A stretch of 64,000 nt of DNA, from the NCBI GenBank assembly GCA_028551475.1, contig CM052359.1:15377583-15441582 (forward strand), in the 5' to 3' direction. The notes below the pieces were generated by a model. It had not been told where the DNA came from. It searched no databases and saw only the letters and a program-made list of their open reading frames with translations. Shown piece after piece: positions 37,665 through 47,480 of the stretch. Origin of the DNA: Casuarina equisetifolia. Its lineage: Eukaryota; Streptophyta; Magnoliopsida; Fagales; Casuarinaceae. The stretch's first letter is position 1. The number at the start of each line of letters is the position of its first letter. The translations under genes were made by a program, and so were the position numbers.

Positions 37665-38156
37665 AAATTTTGGTGTAAATCTAAAACCTTAATTTGGTAT
37701 AATTTTAGGTTTTCATGATTAAAGCTTGGATTTGTATTCCATATCTTGGATAAGCTCTCTGATTAGCAAAATTCTTCATAAACTATACATCATTTGGGGA
37801 TTTGCTTTTGTAACAAGGTTAAGGTAACCTTTGATTGTAACCCGTGACTTGTGTAATTCCTTTGAGGAGGAATTGGAAGGATTAGGAGAATATTTTCTCT
37901 TAATTAGTGAATAAAGTGGACTTCAATTAAGTGAGTTAAAGGAAGAAGAGGGTGAAAGTAAGTGTAAGAGCTAAACCATTGTGGAAAATTAGTGTCTATG
38001 TTGTTGTTTGTGCTTACTTTGACTTGTTGCTTATATTCATACTTTGTGCATTATCTGAATTTATTATGGGTGTATAAATATGGATTGATAAACATATTCC
38101 TAGATAACCAATTCAATCCCCCCTCCCCCCTTCTTGGTTGGCCATTATACTTAACA
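37665..38156 (+). mobile_element. Element C: right part of its LTR
   Basis: 37665-37669 is the second AAATT copy made by insertion of B; the LTR then continues to TTGGCCATTATACTTAACA at 38156. Together with 24140-25156 it forms one LTR of about 1504 bp. Confidence 0.88.
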
Positions 38157-38189
38157 TAAAGCACCTATCTAGATAAAATGAGCCTTTAA

Positions 38190-39380
38190 ATTTCAAGAGT
38201 AGACTTATCTTTTTTCATTCTACACAAATGTAACTTTACAATTTTCATGCTTGTTTATGTAGACAATATTATCCTATAAAGGAACATAGAGGCTCCTTCA
38301 TCCCATCTCCTTATGCAACTCTGCAAAGAGTTTGCTATTAAAGATCTTAACTCACTCCACTATTTTCTTGTCATAGAAATTCAATGTCCCATAAATGGAT
38401 TACTCTTATAGCATGCCAAATTTGCCCAAGAAATCACTCAATGTGCAAAAGTGGAAGATGCTTGTTAGATTTACACCATGGGGCATCCACATCAATCAAT
38501 AATGGTGATCCCTTTTTAGATCCCACTTAATATAAAAGTATTGTTGACACCTTATAATGTCTTACACTAACTTGATTTGATATTGTCTATGCTATCAATA
38601 GTGCATGTCAATATATGTATCTTCCTACCACTACCAACTGACAATCTGTAAACACACCTTACATTTTCTTACAGATACTTTGTGCCATAGGCTTCACCTT
38701 GTTGTCAAATAACATTTCTCAACACTTACTATGATGTGGGTTGGGTAGGCAATCGCAATGATTGATATTTCTTAGTAAGCTTGTGCATATTCCTTCTATC
38801 CTAATCTCCCAGACCTCTTGAACCAGGGCACATTTGAGCACTTAGGTTGACTTCAAAAGTCTTGCTAACACAATAATTGAAATCATTGAGGTAAAAGCCC
38901 TTCTCAAAGATTTCCATGTTACACTATCAAGGCCAAATACATTATGATGCAACTATCTTTCAACCTTATATCTCATTGCCAATCTTGTTTTTTACACTTG
39001 CTTAAAACACGTTGATATTGACTTCCACTTGTTTGAGAAAATGTGACATATCAAAAATTGGAAGTCAATATCAATGTGTTTTAGGCAAGTGTAAAAAACA
39101 AGATTGGCAATGAGATATAAGGTTGAAAGATAGTTGCATCATAATGTATTTGATTGGTTGCCTTTTGTTGATCAACCAAATAGGCAATTTCACCAAAAGC
39201 CTCTTTTACACACAACTCATGATGCTAGAAGACAAGGTAACAAATCATAATGACTTAGTAGTTTGCAAGAAGATATTAAAGCAAAAAAAAAAAGAACTTT
39301 CCTTCTCCAAATATTCAATGCGATTATTGTTTGTGATTCTACATTCATTTGTTTTTCTTGTAAAGTGGTTAGCTTAGATC
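38190..39380 (+). pseudogene. Reverse transcriptase/RNase H remnant of another copia element
   Basis: A different copia lineage, strongly decayed. Readable pieces are LVYVDNIIL (YVDN at 38256-38267 in place of YVDD), KEFAIKDLNSLHYFLVIEIQ, and IVDTLxCLTLTxFDIVYAINSACQYM. Near 38935-39045 the RNase H block IANLVFYTCLKHVDIDFHLFE follows. After a hairpin-forming duplication, the DQPNRQFHQKPL-type terminal motif (near 39175) resumes. There are many stops, and no LTR could be delimited. Confidence 0.75.
38934..39152. repeat. Near-perfect inverted repeat, 94-bp arms, 31-bp loop
   Basis: Left arm 38934-39027 and right arm 39059-39152 are reverse complements with two mismatches (at the GCTTAAAACACG/GCCTAAAACACA position). 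The left arm is ordinary RNase H coding remnant; the right arm is an inverted copy of it. A transcript would fold into a long hairpin. Confidence 0.95.
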
Positions 39381-39990
39381 TATAAATACTGACCAAAAAG
39401 GACATCTGCGATCACTGAGAAATACAACAATTTCTTTTACAATATACTCTTTTTTTGGGTAGTGTTTGGTTTTGAGAAAATTTTCTTGGCACTTTCTCGT
39501 CTATCAAAGTATACATAGAATCTATATTATTTTATAGATTTTAAATGTGTATTTGACTCTCCTATTGGTGATTCTTTTTATAGACAGTAATTATACATCA
39601 AATATATATATGAATGCATTAGTTAATTATTTTGTAACTTTCCATCTCAGTCTCAATGGAAACTGGTTCTAGTTGTACACTGCTTTTAAGTTAGTTTTTC
39701 ATGAGACAAATAATTATGCTATTAATTATGCTGATCTCTCTTACATTATTTATTCTCACAATTTTTCATGACCAACAAATATATAACTCTCTCTTAGATT
39801 CTTTATTCTTCACAGTTTTTCGGAACCACCTTTTTCAGGTTGGTAATACTGGCATTTAATCAATTGCTCTCAATAGAATTATATGCACAAATGTGAAGAG
39901 CGCATATGAAGCTTCAACATGAAATTTGAAGGATGATCTAGAAAACAAAATTAGTTTTCTTGTGGTAAGTTGAACTTGGGTACCCAGTAG

Positions 39991-40652
39991 AACTCATTTA
40001 TTTTGGCGGCTGAGTCGCGTGCCCTGAATGATCGACCAACCTTTGGACAAGAATCAAACTTCTTCAGCGCTCATAAGCAGTTCATTTAATTCTGGTCCTT
40101 TCGGCCAATAAAGTTCTCCAACCACTTCAACCAACTCAGGTTCAGGAATATCACATCAAACTTTAACAAATATCTAAAAATGGATATTTTGGATGCCTAG
40201 CAAAAGGCTAGTTAACCTTAAAAGAATTGCAAGCCAAGTTTGTTCCAGCACTTGTTGACAAGGACCAATTCTACTATGGGGACGGCTCATTTGCGGATGA
40301 TGTCTGGAAATTTACTTGTAAAAAAGAACAAAAAGGTTTCGATACTATCCACGCGATAAGTAACCTCAAACTGGAAACTCATGGGCAACATAAACTGGCC
40401 GAAGTGTGTGTTGTCTGTGCTGGATTTTGCTGGATTTGTCTCAGAGCAGTTGTTTATCCAACTCTCTGTTTGTGTCCCTGTACGTCTATAGTTTCGTTTC
40501 TTTTCACCTAATTTCTTCTTTTTCCCGTTTATAACATTATGAATTGACAGGACGACAAAAGTGGGAAGAAGAGCGATTTATTAGGAGACAAAGAACATGA
40601 TAAAGCCACCCGCTGCCGCCAGCATGAAAGAGATCTAAAACGTTCCTGTCGT
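39991..40652 (+). pseudogene. Broken, unrecognised host gene fragment
   Basis: Three coding-like pieces lie in order. From 40003 the frame reads LAAESRALNDRPTFGQESNF, then, across a stop, FWSFRPIKFSNHFNQLRFRN and a second stop near 40198. In another frame 40212-40403 reads LKELQAKFVPALVDKDQFYY and ends HKLAE before GTGTGT. 40551-40652 follows an acceptor (TTGACAG), keeps phase 0, reads 34 residues beginning DDKSGKKSDLLGDK and ends exactly at a consensus donor GTGAGT. Base composition is less AT-rich than the flanks. I do not recognise the protein. The stops and frame change indicate a pseudogene or captured exon fragments. Confidence 0.5.
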
Positions 40653-43600
40653 GTGAGTTTGTTTCAAAACTCATGGCGTGCCCAACACGTTCTTTTGTTC
40701 TAATCATTTCATTAGACATATTGGGAGTCATTAAGTTAGGCTGACACATTACACGCCACTTTGTCAAGCGGACCATTCGGTGTACATGCACACCACGTAA
40801 ATGCTACGTGTCCCTTTGTTTTGTAGTACTACCGTTAGAAAAAGCAGGTTAGAGGGAACAACTTCGGATTATTACATAATGTATTGGGGAAAGCTGCTGA
40901 GGGATTTCCGACTCAGCGCCCCTGTCCACTCCGCGACAAGGCTTGGAAAAAACCAAAGTCCACATGCATCCTTCTCAACTTCAACTTTAAGTTTAGGTGA
41001 GACACCTTTACAAATTAACAAGGTCCTAATATCAACTCAATATCTGTTCAAATCATACCCAACGCAGAATTTCCAGAATTACATATCTTCTAATGATTTT
41101 ATTCATCATTTTCACATTAAAAATTTTAGAGTGACAGCTTTTTCTTGATTTATTTTAAGAAAATTATATTGTTGCTCTTGTCGTGATGATAGATTTTGAT
41201 TCTCTTTTCTAGTAAGATAAATTCGTGCATTCAATGCTTTGTAATATTTTAATTGAGAACTTCAACTGAAAGAATAGACCAGAATAGTTATAATAATTAA
41301 AATACATGAGGGAGTTTCTAAATAAGCTCATGATACATATGTTGAGATAACATTTCAGATCAATATGTTTTGGACGTAACCCTATTATTTTAATTCAAAA
41401 AATTTAGATAATAAATTTCAGCTTGACAATGTTCTGGTTGGTCATTTATTTTTATGCTATTAATCGACATTTCTGGTACAATAAGAAAGCATTATATCAT
41501 CCTCAAGTTGCTCCTCGTTCAAGCATTAAAGTACTCTATTTTACAAATTTTTTTATATTTCAAATTAAAAATAAACTAAATCATTGATATTTTGCTCTAC
41601 TAAGTTCTCATTTTCATACTTCAACATTTACCATACTTTATTTACTATTTACAATCAACAACATTTTCATTTGTTAAAAGTAAAAAGTCTTCAAAATTTT
41701 TAAGCTATTTTTTTTTCATGTGACAAATATTGGGAAAATTCTCAATCTTCTACCTAAAGTTGTTTAACCATTTCTGAGATCCTTTTGAAGGCCAAAAAAA
41801 AAACCCTTCGATTTTTATCCTTTTTTAATTATACCTCCTAAATTTTATACTAATTGAATTATTGCATTTTATAGCACTTCATTTATCTTAGTTAGAAAAT
41901 ATTTCATTCATATTTATTTTAGTAAAAAATTATTTGTACTATTTTAATAAATATTTAAACAAAAACTCTTCTTGTGCGATACAAAATTGATATTTTATGG
42001 TAATTTCATGTCTATTTTATTGATGCTTTTCGTTTCTTTTCAAAGCCTATATGGTGGTGTCCAGGAGAGTTACCTAGATCTTATTCCTTAAATAAAGGCA
42101 TGCTGTCAAAAATTTTGCCAAACATATTAGTAATTGCCTTAAAAGAACATCCTAAACTATTATGAGAATCAGGTTCAAAAATAATTATATTTTTATTTAT
42201 GAAAATGAAAACTAAAAATACTATTCAACTTTTTTTAATCTATCATAGTAATTATTTTAGACCAGATAGATTTATTTTTATTTTCGTTATCTTTTCAAAA
42301 AATGAATTTGTAAATTTCACACGTATTTCTTAATTCACCTTAATTTATATTTTTCAAAAGTTTTATCTTTTTTTAGAATATCCTTTGACTATTGAAATGA
42401 TGTCTTTTCTTAAAAAAATTAATATGTTTATAAAAATATTAAAGATTTTTTTTAGTTTTTTCTTCACTTGAATTTTTCTCTGACATATAATACTCTATTT
42501 ATTTAATTATTCAAGAAACTTGAAGATATTTTTATGTCCAAAATACTTTTAGAAGAAATAAAATTCACTTGGCTCTTTATGAAAACATTCTCAATAACGA
42601 AGTAATTGACTAAAGTTTTGCTATTTATAAAATCTTTAAGCTTTGGTTCTTGAAGAATCTCTCTAGCGTTTAAGTTTGCTTTTATCTTTATTTAGCTAAT
42701 TAGCACTTTAGCCTGATTATTTAAAACCAATCCTAAGATCCCATTTACTTTTTCTACTCAACATAGCTGCATAATGTTGATACTTTTATGCTCTTTTATA
42801 ATTTTAGGATGAATTGTTTATGGGATGTATTTACTAAAGCATCCTCTTTTGGTACTAATTGAAAATTATTTTTCTTTCTATAGGACCTTTGTACAAATAT
42901 AGAGATTATTTTTTTATTTTTCGGTTTGGCATGGATTCTCAATGCTTATTGAGATATAGTTTTATCTCACATAGATGAGATTAATTTTTTTTTTTATCCT
43001 GTAATGAAAGAGAAAAAAATTATAACTTAATTGCCATTGAGATGACATAATATATATGTCATTTCTATGGAAAATAAGTCATATGATAGCTCAAGATCCT
43101 TTTTTTTTTTTTTTATCATCACTTTCTCAAATATTTCTTCTAGAACTAAGGTTATTACGATATTTCTATAATAAATAAGTAAAGTTGTTTGAAGAGTAGA
43201 ATATTTAAAAGCCTTATATTACTAAATACTTATATGGTGGTTAATATCTTTATAGAGATATTTGTATATATGATGAAATGGTAGACAACATAGGAACCAA
43301 TTATCTTAGTGAAGATAAGGTGAAAACGAGTAGTTGAAAAGCCAAAGAATAGATGAATCCTTAAAACGTGGAAGAATTTAGAATATGAAGAAATAAATAA
43401 AATACTTATACCTCAAAAGGCAACTGTATTTTAGTAAAGATAAAACAAAATAAGTTATTTTATCACTTTACGTAGGAGAATATAACATAAATAAAACAAT
43501 TTATAATTCATAGGATGTATTTTAAACTTATGAATATTGATCATAATGCAACAATAATTTGTTACTTAGTTAACTAGTTTAGTAGTAAATTAGTAGAGAT

Positions 43601-44500
43601 TTTAATTGTGAGATTTGAGGTTTAATATTCTTTATGCATGAGTTGAGTACATACATTAGAATATTAAAAAGTAAAAAAAAAACAAATATAATAATAGTCC
43701 AATAACACAGTTTGCAATGGTTAAAATAACTATAAGAAAAACCTGATTTTTAATTTCATCCATCCATTTCTTAAGTACTTGAAGACCTAAATTTTGTCTG
43801 AAAAATATAATATTCAAACAAGAACATCTTCTAGAAGTATTAAATGATGTTAGTAACTTGGACTTACTCTGTTGCATTTGTTACAAGTCTGATTTCCGAT
43901 TAAATTAGACGCACATTTTTATTTATTATTTTACTTTAATATGGCTTCTCAAAAAATGAGCGTCACTTGAATTCTAAACGTGCATTCAAACTTCTATAGT
44001 TTGTAGCCACTTTGAGGTATCTCTTGTTTTGATGACACCAAAAGGACTTATCATAAAACTTGATAAAGACGTGTTAGTCATAATTTTAATATTTAGATAT
44101 ATAAAATTTTAAATACAATATAGTTGAACATTAAGGGGCCGTCAATAATTTATGCTAACATTAGGAACTTCATTTACAATAGAATCCCAATTATTATGCG
44201 TAAACTCTATCATTTTGTTAAAACATTTACCATATTGTTAGGAATTTTTTATTTATTTCTTATGTGGCTGTACCTTTCTTATTTATTCTTGATTTGGTAT
44301 TTAATGTTGAATTTAGGACCAAAAAGATTCATAAACTAGGTATTTGTCAATAATTTTTTTTTTATCTTAGTTACTCTGTGTAATTTTTGAAAAAAAGTTG
44401 CATATTAAATTTCAGAATAATATTTTAGATAGTACCAACATGCCATTTGGATTTCTTTTCTTCCTCAAACTTTTTTTTTATTTTTTATTTTCTAGCTAAA
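40653..44500. other. AT-rich intergenic sequence
   Basis: No gene, RNA gene or retrotransposon domain is recognisable. The ORFs here are random. The local density of A/T homopolymers is high. Confidence 0.55.
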
Positions 44501-44534
44501 CGATCTCCTCGTGGGTTGCATGTTGAAACCATTA

Positions 44535-44770
44535 CGACAACCACACGTGCCTACCATTCTCGTTGTGTGCAAAAACTGAAATTATATTAGCACCGCGTCT
44601 GGGCGAGGCTGCCCTGGTCAGGTTGCTGTTTCCTTGTAAGAAGTCCCGCGCTTTAGCAAGTGGAACCGTTGGGACAACTACACATGTCTAGCCCGAAACA
44701 TCGTAGATGCATTTGTACTCATTGTCGCGTCAGCGATTGGGCAAGGTTGTTTTGGTCATACTGAAATTTC
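44535..44770 (+). repeat. Diverged tandem duplication upstream of the serine-rich gene
   Basis: 44535-44634 and 44672-44770 share the order GACAACCACACGTGCCTA / GACAACTACACATGTCTA, then GCGTC, TGGGCGAGGCTGCC / TGGGCAAGGTTGTT, GGTCA and TTTCC. The block is GC-richer than its flanks. A G-box core CACGTG follows at 44783-44788. Confidence 0.5.
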
Positions 44771-44993
44771 CACAAAAAGGGGCACGTGTACATGGCGTCC
44801 AAAGAGCGCGTGTAAACGCAATACATTGTACGTCGCAGACCGGCAGAGACCCCTTTGTGTCTACCGAAAAGCTGTTACGGAGAAGGTCCAACCACAGCTT
44901 TCTTAGAAACCGAATCTTAACCGGCCTGCGGTTTTAACTAACCAAACCGCTGGTCTAGTTAGGTTAAACATTCGAAGCAGGGTGCCTCGATAT

Positions 44994-45125
44994 TGCTACG
45001 CATCTTTCTCTTCTGCATTACCTTATTTGATTCGATATTGCTTTAGCATTTCTACTTTTTTCTTTCTTTTTTTTTTTTTTGCTACGCATCCTTGTCTTCT
45101 GCATTACCTTATTTGAATGGGTTCG
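44994..45125 (+). repeat. Short direct repeat around a poly-T tract
   Basis: GCTACGCATCTTTCTCTTCT plus GCATTACCTTATTTGA occurs at about 44994-45030 and again at about 45081-45117 as GCTACGCATCCTTGTCTTCT plus the same tail. The copies are separated by a T-rich run. Confidence 0.75.
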
Positions 45126-45292
45126 ATTTGATGTAATAAAAATGCCATGATTATTCTTTTAAACATTTTTATATGTTACTGCTTAATAACTCTTTTTTTG
45201 TGTGGATCATCTTACTAACTTAATAATAAATTAATAGAGTCTAAAATGTAACTAATAGAATTTAAAATTTTTTAATGTCAAGTCTAGTGCAT

Positions 45293-45361
45293 GAGTTACT
45301 ACTATTATTATTATAATATTTAATATGCACGCATTAAATACAATAATAATAATAGTAGCTC
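45293..45361. repeat. AT-rich palindrome (about 30-bp arms)
   Basis: The arms GAGTTACTACTATTATTATT and its approximate complement ending AATAATAGTAGCTC surround an 8-base loop. It may be a small foldback element or a transcript hairpin; no target duplication is clear. Confidence 0.7.
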
Positions 45362-45886
45362 ATTTAGATTACTATTAATAAGATAATTTGAATCTTTTAC
45401 AATAAGTAAGATAACTTCTACTAGGGTATCATAAATTTACAAAACACTTTTTGTGTTATAGAGAGGTAAAGTGATATTTGGGTATGGATTTGATTCTTAA
45501 TATCATTTACAAGATTCTATTCTTTCAAAATTTTGTTGATTTTCTCTAATTAAAACCAATTAATTATTTAATTATACATCATTTACAACAAATACAGTCA
45601 TAAATACCCTGAATCAGACTTAGAAAAAAAATTTAAACTATGTTTAATAATAATATCCTATTCCGGAAAACACATAATAACAGCATTCCCATGGACTTTA
45701 CTTTCGTCCTGGTGGATGATAAACACCGATATAAGGAAGAAAAACAGATAACTGACCATAAACAAAGCAATCCGGCCTAATAAACACGCGGAATATGATA
45801 ACAAGGCGCCAGCACTAGCCATAAATAAATAAGAGAATCGAAGGGGTATCATCGCAAACCCGTGAAAGAAATATCCTGAGTGAAAA

Positions 45887-45948
45887 TTTCGCGAAAACTT
45901 GGCGCTCTTACCCATCCTTTCGTCGCCTTCCCTGAAACCCTATAAATA
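45887..45948 (+). promoter_or_regulatory. Core promoter of the serine-rich gene
   Basis: TATAAATA at 45941-45948 stands 88 bases before the ATG, which leaves room for a 5' leader of about 60 bases. Upstream, the palindrome TTTCGCGAAA (45887-45896) resembles an E2F-type site of cell-cycle genes. The TATA box is well placed; binding at the palindrome is inferred. Confidence 0.6.
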
Positions 45949-46035
45949 CACAGCTTGAGCGAAGCTAGGGTTGCCGAATTTCACAGCCAAACGGAGAAGA
46001 AAAAAGGGAAAATTCTCTCTTTATACAGTAGCAGT

Positions 46036-46644
46036 ATGGCGGCAACTTCTAGAAGATCGTCGAGCGGACAGATCCTCCGATCGGCCTCTCCGGCTGAAAG
46101 ATTCTACGCATCCCACTCTCGCTCGCCCTCTTCTTCACCTCACTTTGCATCCTCCACCACGGGCTTCTCCTCCAGATCCTCCAATTTCTTCCCTCGTTCT
46201 ACTTCTCCCACGCGCGTCAATCTGTACGGAAACCCTACCTCCTCGCCGTCTGTACGGTTTTCCCTCGATCGCTCGATCTCCCCCAACCGGTCCATCTCCG
46301 TCTCACCGCGAGGCGTCGCCGGCAGCACCGGCGCGCAGATCGTGAAGCCGCAGGGTCGGAAAAGGACATGTATGTGCTCCCCGACCACGCATCCGGGCTC
46401 GTTCAGGTGCAGCTTACACAAGGGATGTGGCTTGCCGGCGGCGGCACCGTACTCGCCGAGTAGACTGAATGCGCGGCGATCGGCCATGACGAACTCATTG
46501 GTGAGGATCGGTGGCGTCGAAGGTGATTTGGTGAAGCGGGCATTGGCGGCTTTGATTCGACCCTCTTCGCATCAGCAGCGAAGGCGAGCAGACTTCCGGC
46601 CGCGGCCGAGCCGCTTGTCCATCATGTCCAAAGCCAAGGAATGA
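46036..46644 (+). CDS. Plant serine-rich small protein, single exon
   Basis: 202 residues from ATG 46036 to TGA 46642-46644. The frame is open upstream to a TTG at 45955, but 46036 is the first ATG and lies a normal distance from the TATA box. The N-terminal half is dominated by Ser, Pro and Arg with SP/RS dipeptides (many possible phosphorylation sites). The C-terminal half holds the family signature CMCSPTTHPGSFRCSLHK (residues 112-129), with three Cys and a His, followed by a conserved NSLVRIGGVEGDLVKRALAA segment and a basic tail. No signal peptide or membrane segment is visible. It matches the plant 'serine-rich protein-like' family of unknown function. GC content is clearly above the flanks, as expected for a real gene. 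No introns or damage. Confidence 0.92.
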   Translation: MAATSRRSSSGQILRSASPAERFYASHSRSPSSSPHFASSTTGFSSRSSNFFPRSTSPTRVNLYGNPTSSPSVRFSLDRSISPNRSISVSPRGVAGSTGAQIVKPQGRKRTCMCSPTTHPGSFRCSLHKGCGLPAAAPYSPSRLNARRSAMTNSLVRIGGVEGDLVKRALAALIRPSSHQQRRRADFRPRPSRLSIMSKAKE

Positions 46645-47480
46645 CTCTGGTCCGTTGGTCAATTAACTCGGAAGTTTATATGTTCGGAGATGCGGCGGCG
46701 TCAGACTCGGAGCGGAATGGTTTTCAATTTTCGGGGTTGAAGAGTCAGATAATAACGAAATAGTTTGTGATCTGATCTGAATAGAGAGTTGATGATTCGG
46801 AGCGGACTTTGGATAGATTTTTTTGTAATCCGGTGACCGAAATTCGATTCAGGGGTTATGAGATTTGCACCTACCTGTATAGATATATATGATTTATATA
46901 TGTCAGTGGCAGCCATTGAAGGCGATTCTACGAAGCTATAGGACCCTAATTCAATCTTTTCCATCAAACCGAGAATTTAAAATCAAATTTAAAGATACAG
47001 TAAGGTTGACAAGATTCCATTCCAAAATTAGATTAGATAGAGATCAGGCTTGGCTGTTCTGGGTTCCGTGCAGTTCGTCGTAGTCGTAGTCCTGGTTTCT
47101 GCTGGGTAGAATTGTGTTGTATGTTCTCCGTGGTTGCCGTTCGTTTTTACGCGTTCGTGGTTTGAGGTCGTCAGCTGCATCCGTCGTCCGTCCGTCCGCC
47201 CGTTCATCCGCCGGGATTGCACACAGGTTCTGATTTCTTCATTCAAATCTTTTTTATTTTTTCTCTTCGTTTTAAGATAATGTTGTATTAGATACTTTAA
47301 TGTTCTTGGTCTCTGGTTTTTGCAGGAGTTATTGGAATGGGGAAATTCCGCACACGACAAGGGAATGAAATGGGGGGCAGCTGGAGGCCTCGCTGAGTTA
47401 TTTTGAAAAAGCACACAAGTGGACCCCTTGTGTTGGAAGACCGGACTGATTATGGCATAAAAAAATGTTAACAATAATGT
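46645..47480 (+). other. 3' flank of the serine-rich gene, possible spliced non-coding exon pair
   Basis: No protein is supported. A GC-rich stretch at about 47040-47230 (repeats of CGTCGTCCGTCC) ends at a possible donor (CACAG/GTTCTG, near 47227). The pyrimidine-rich ...GGTTTTTGCAG near 47325 is a good acceptor. This may be a 3' UTR intron of the upstream gene or a separate non-coding transcript. Confidence 0.35.

Noticed and set aside
24140..38156. Reading the whole region as one large retrotransposon
   Set aside because: LTR C, element B and the inner elements have separate ends and target duplications; treating them as one would ignore the AAATT and CATCT repeats.
40801..41148. 115-codon plus-strand ORF
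   Set aside because: No recognisable motif, no promoter or splice context, and composition like the surrounding DNA; kept out as unsupported.
45971..46487. Overlapping ORFs in other frames of the serine-rich gene
   Set aside because: GC-rich coding DNA opens other frames; only the frame with the conserved Cys motif is supported.
47028..47474. 148-codon minus-strand ORF
   Set aside because: It overlaps the GC-rich low-complexity segment and shows no conserved motif; more likely the antisense of a non-coding region.
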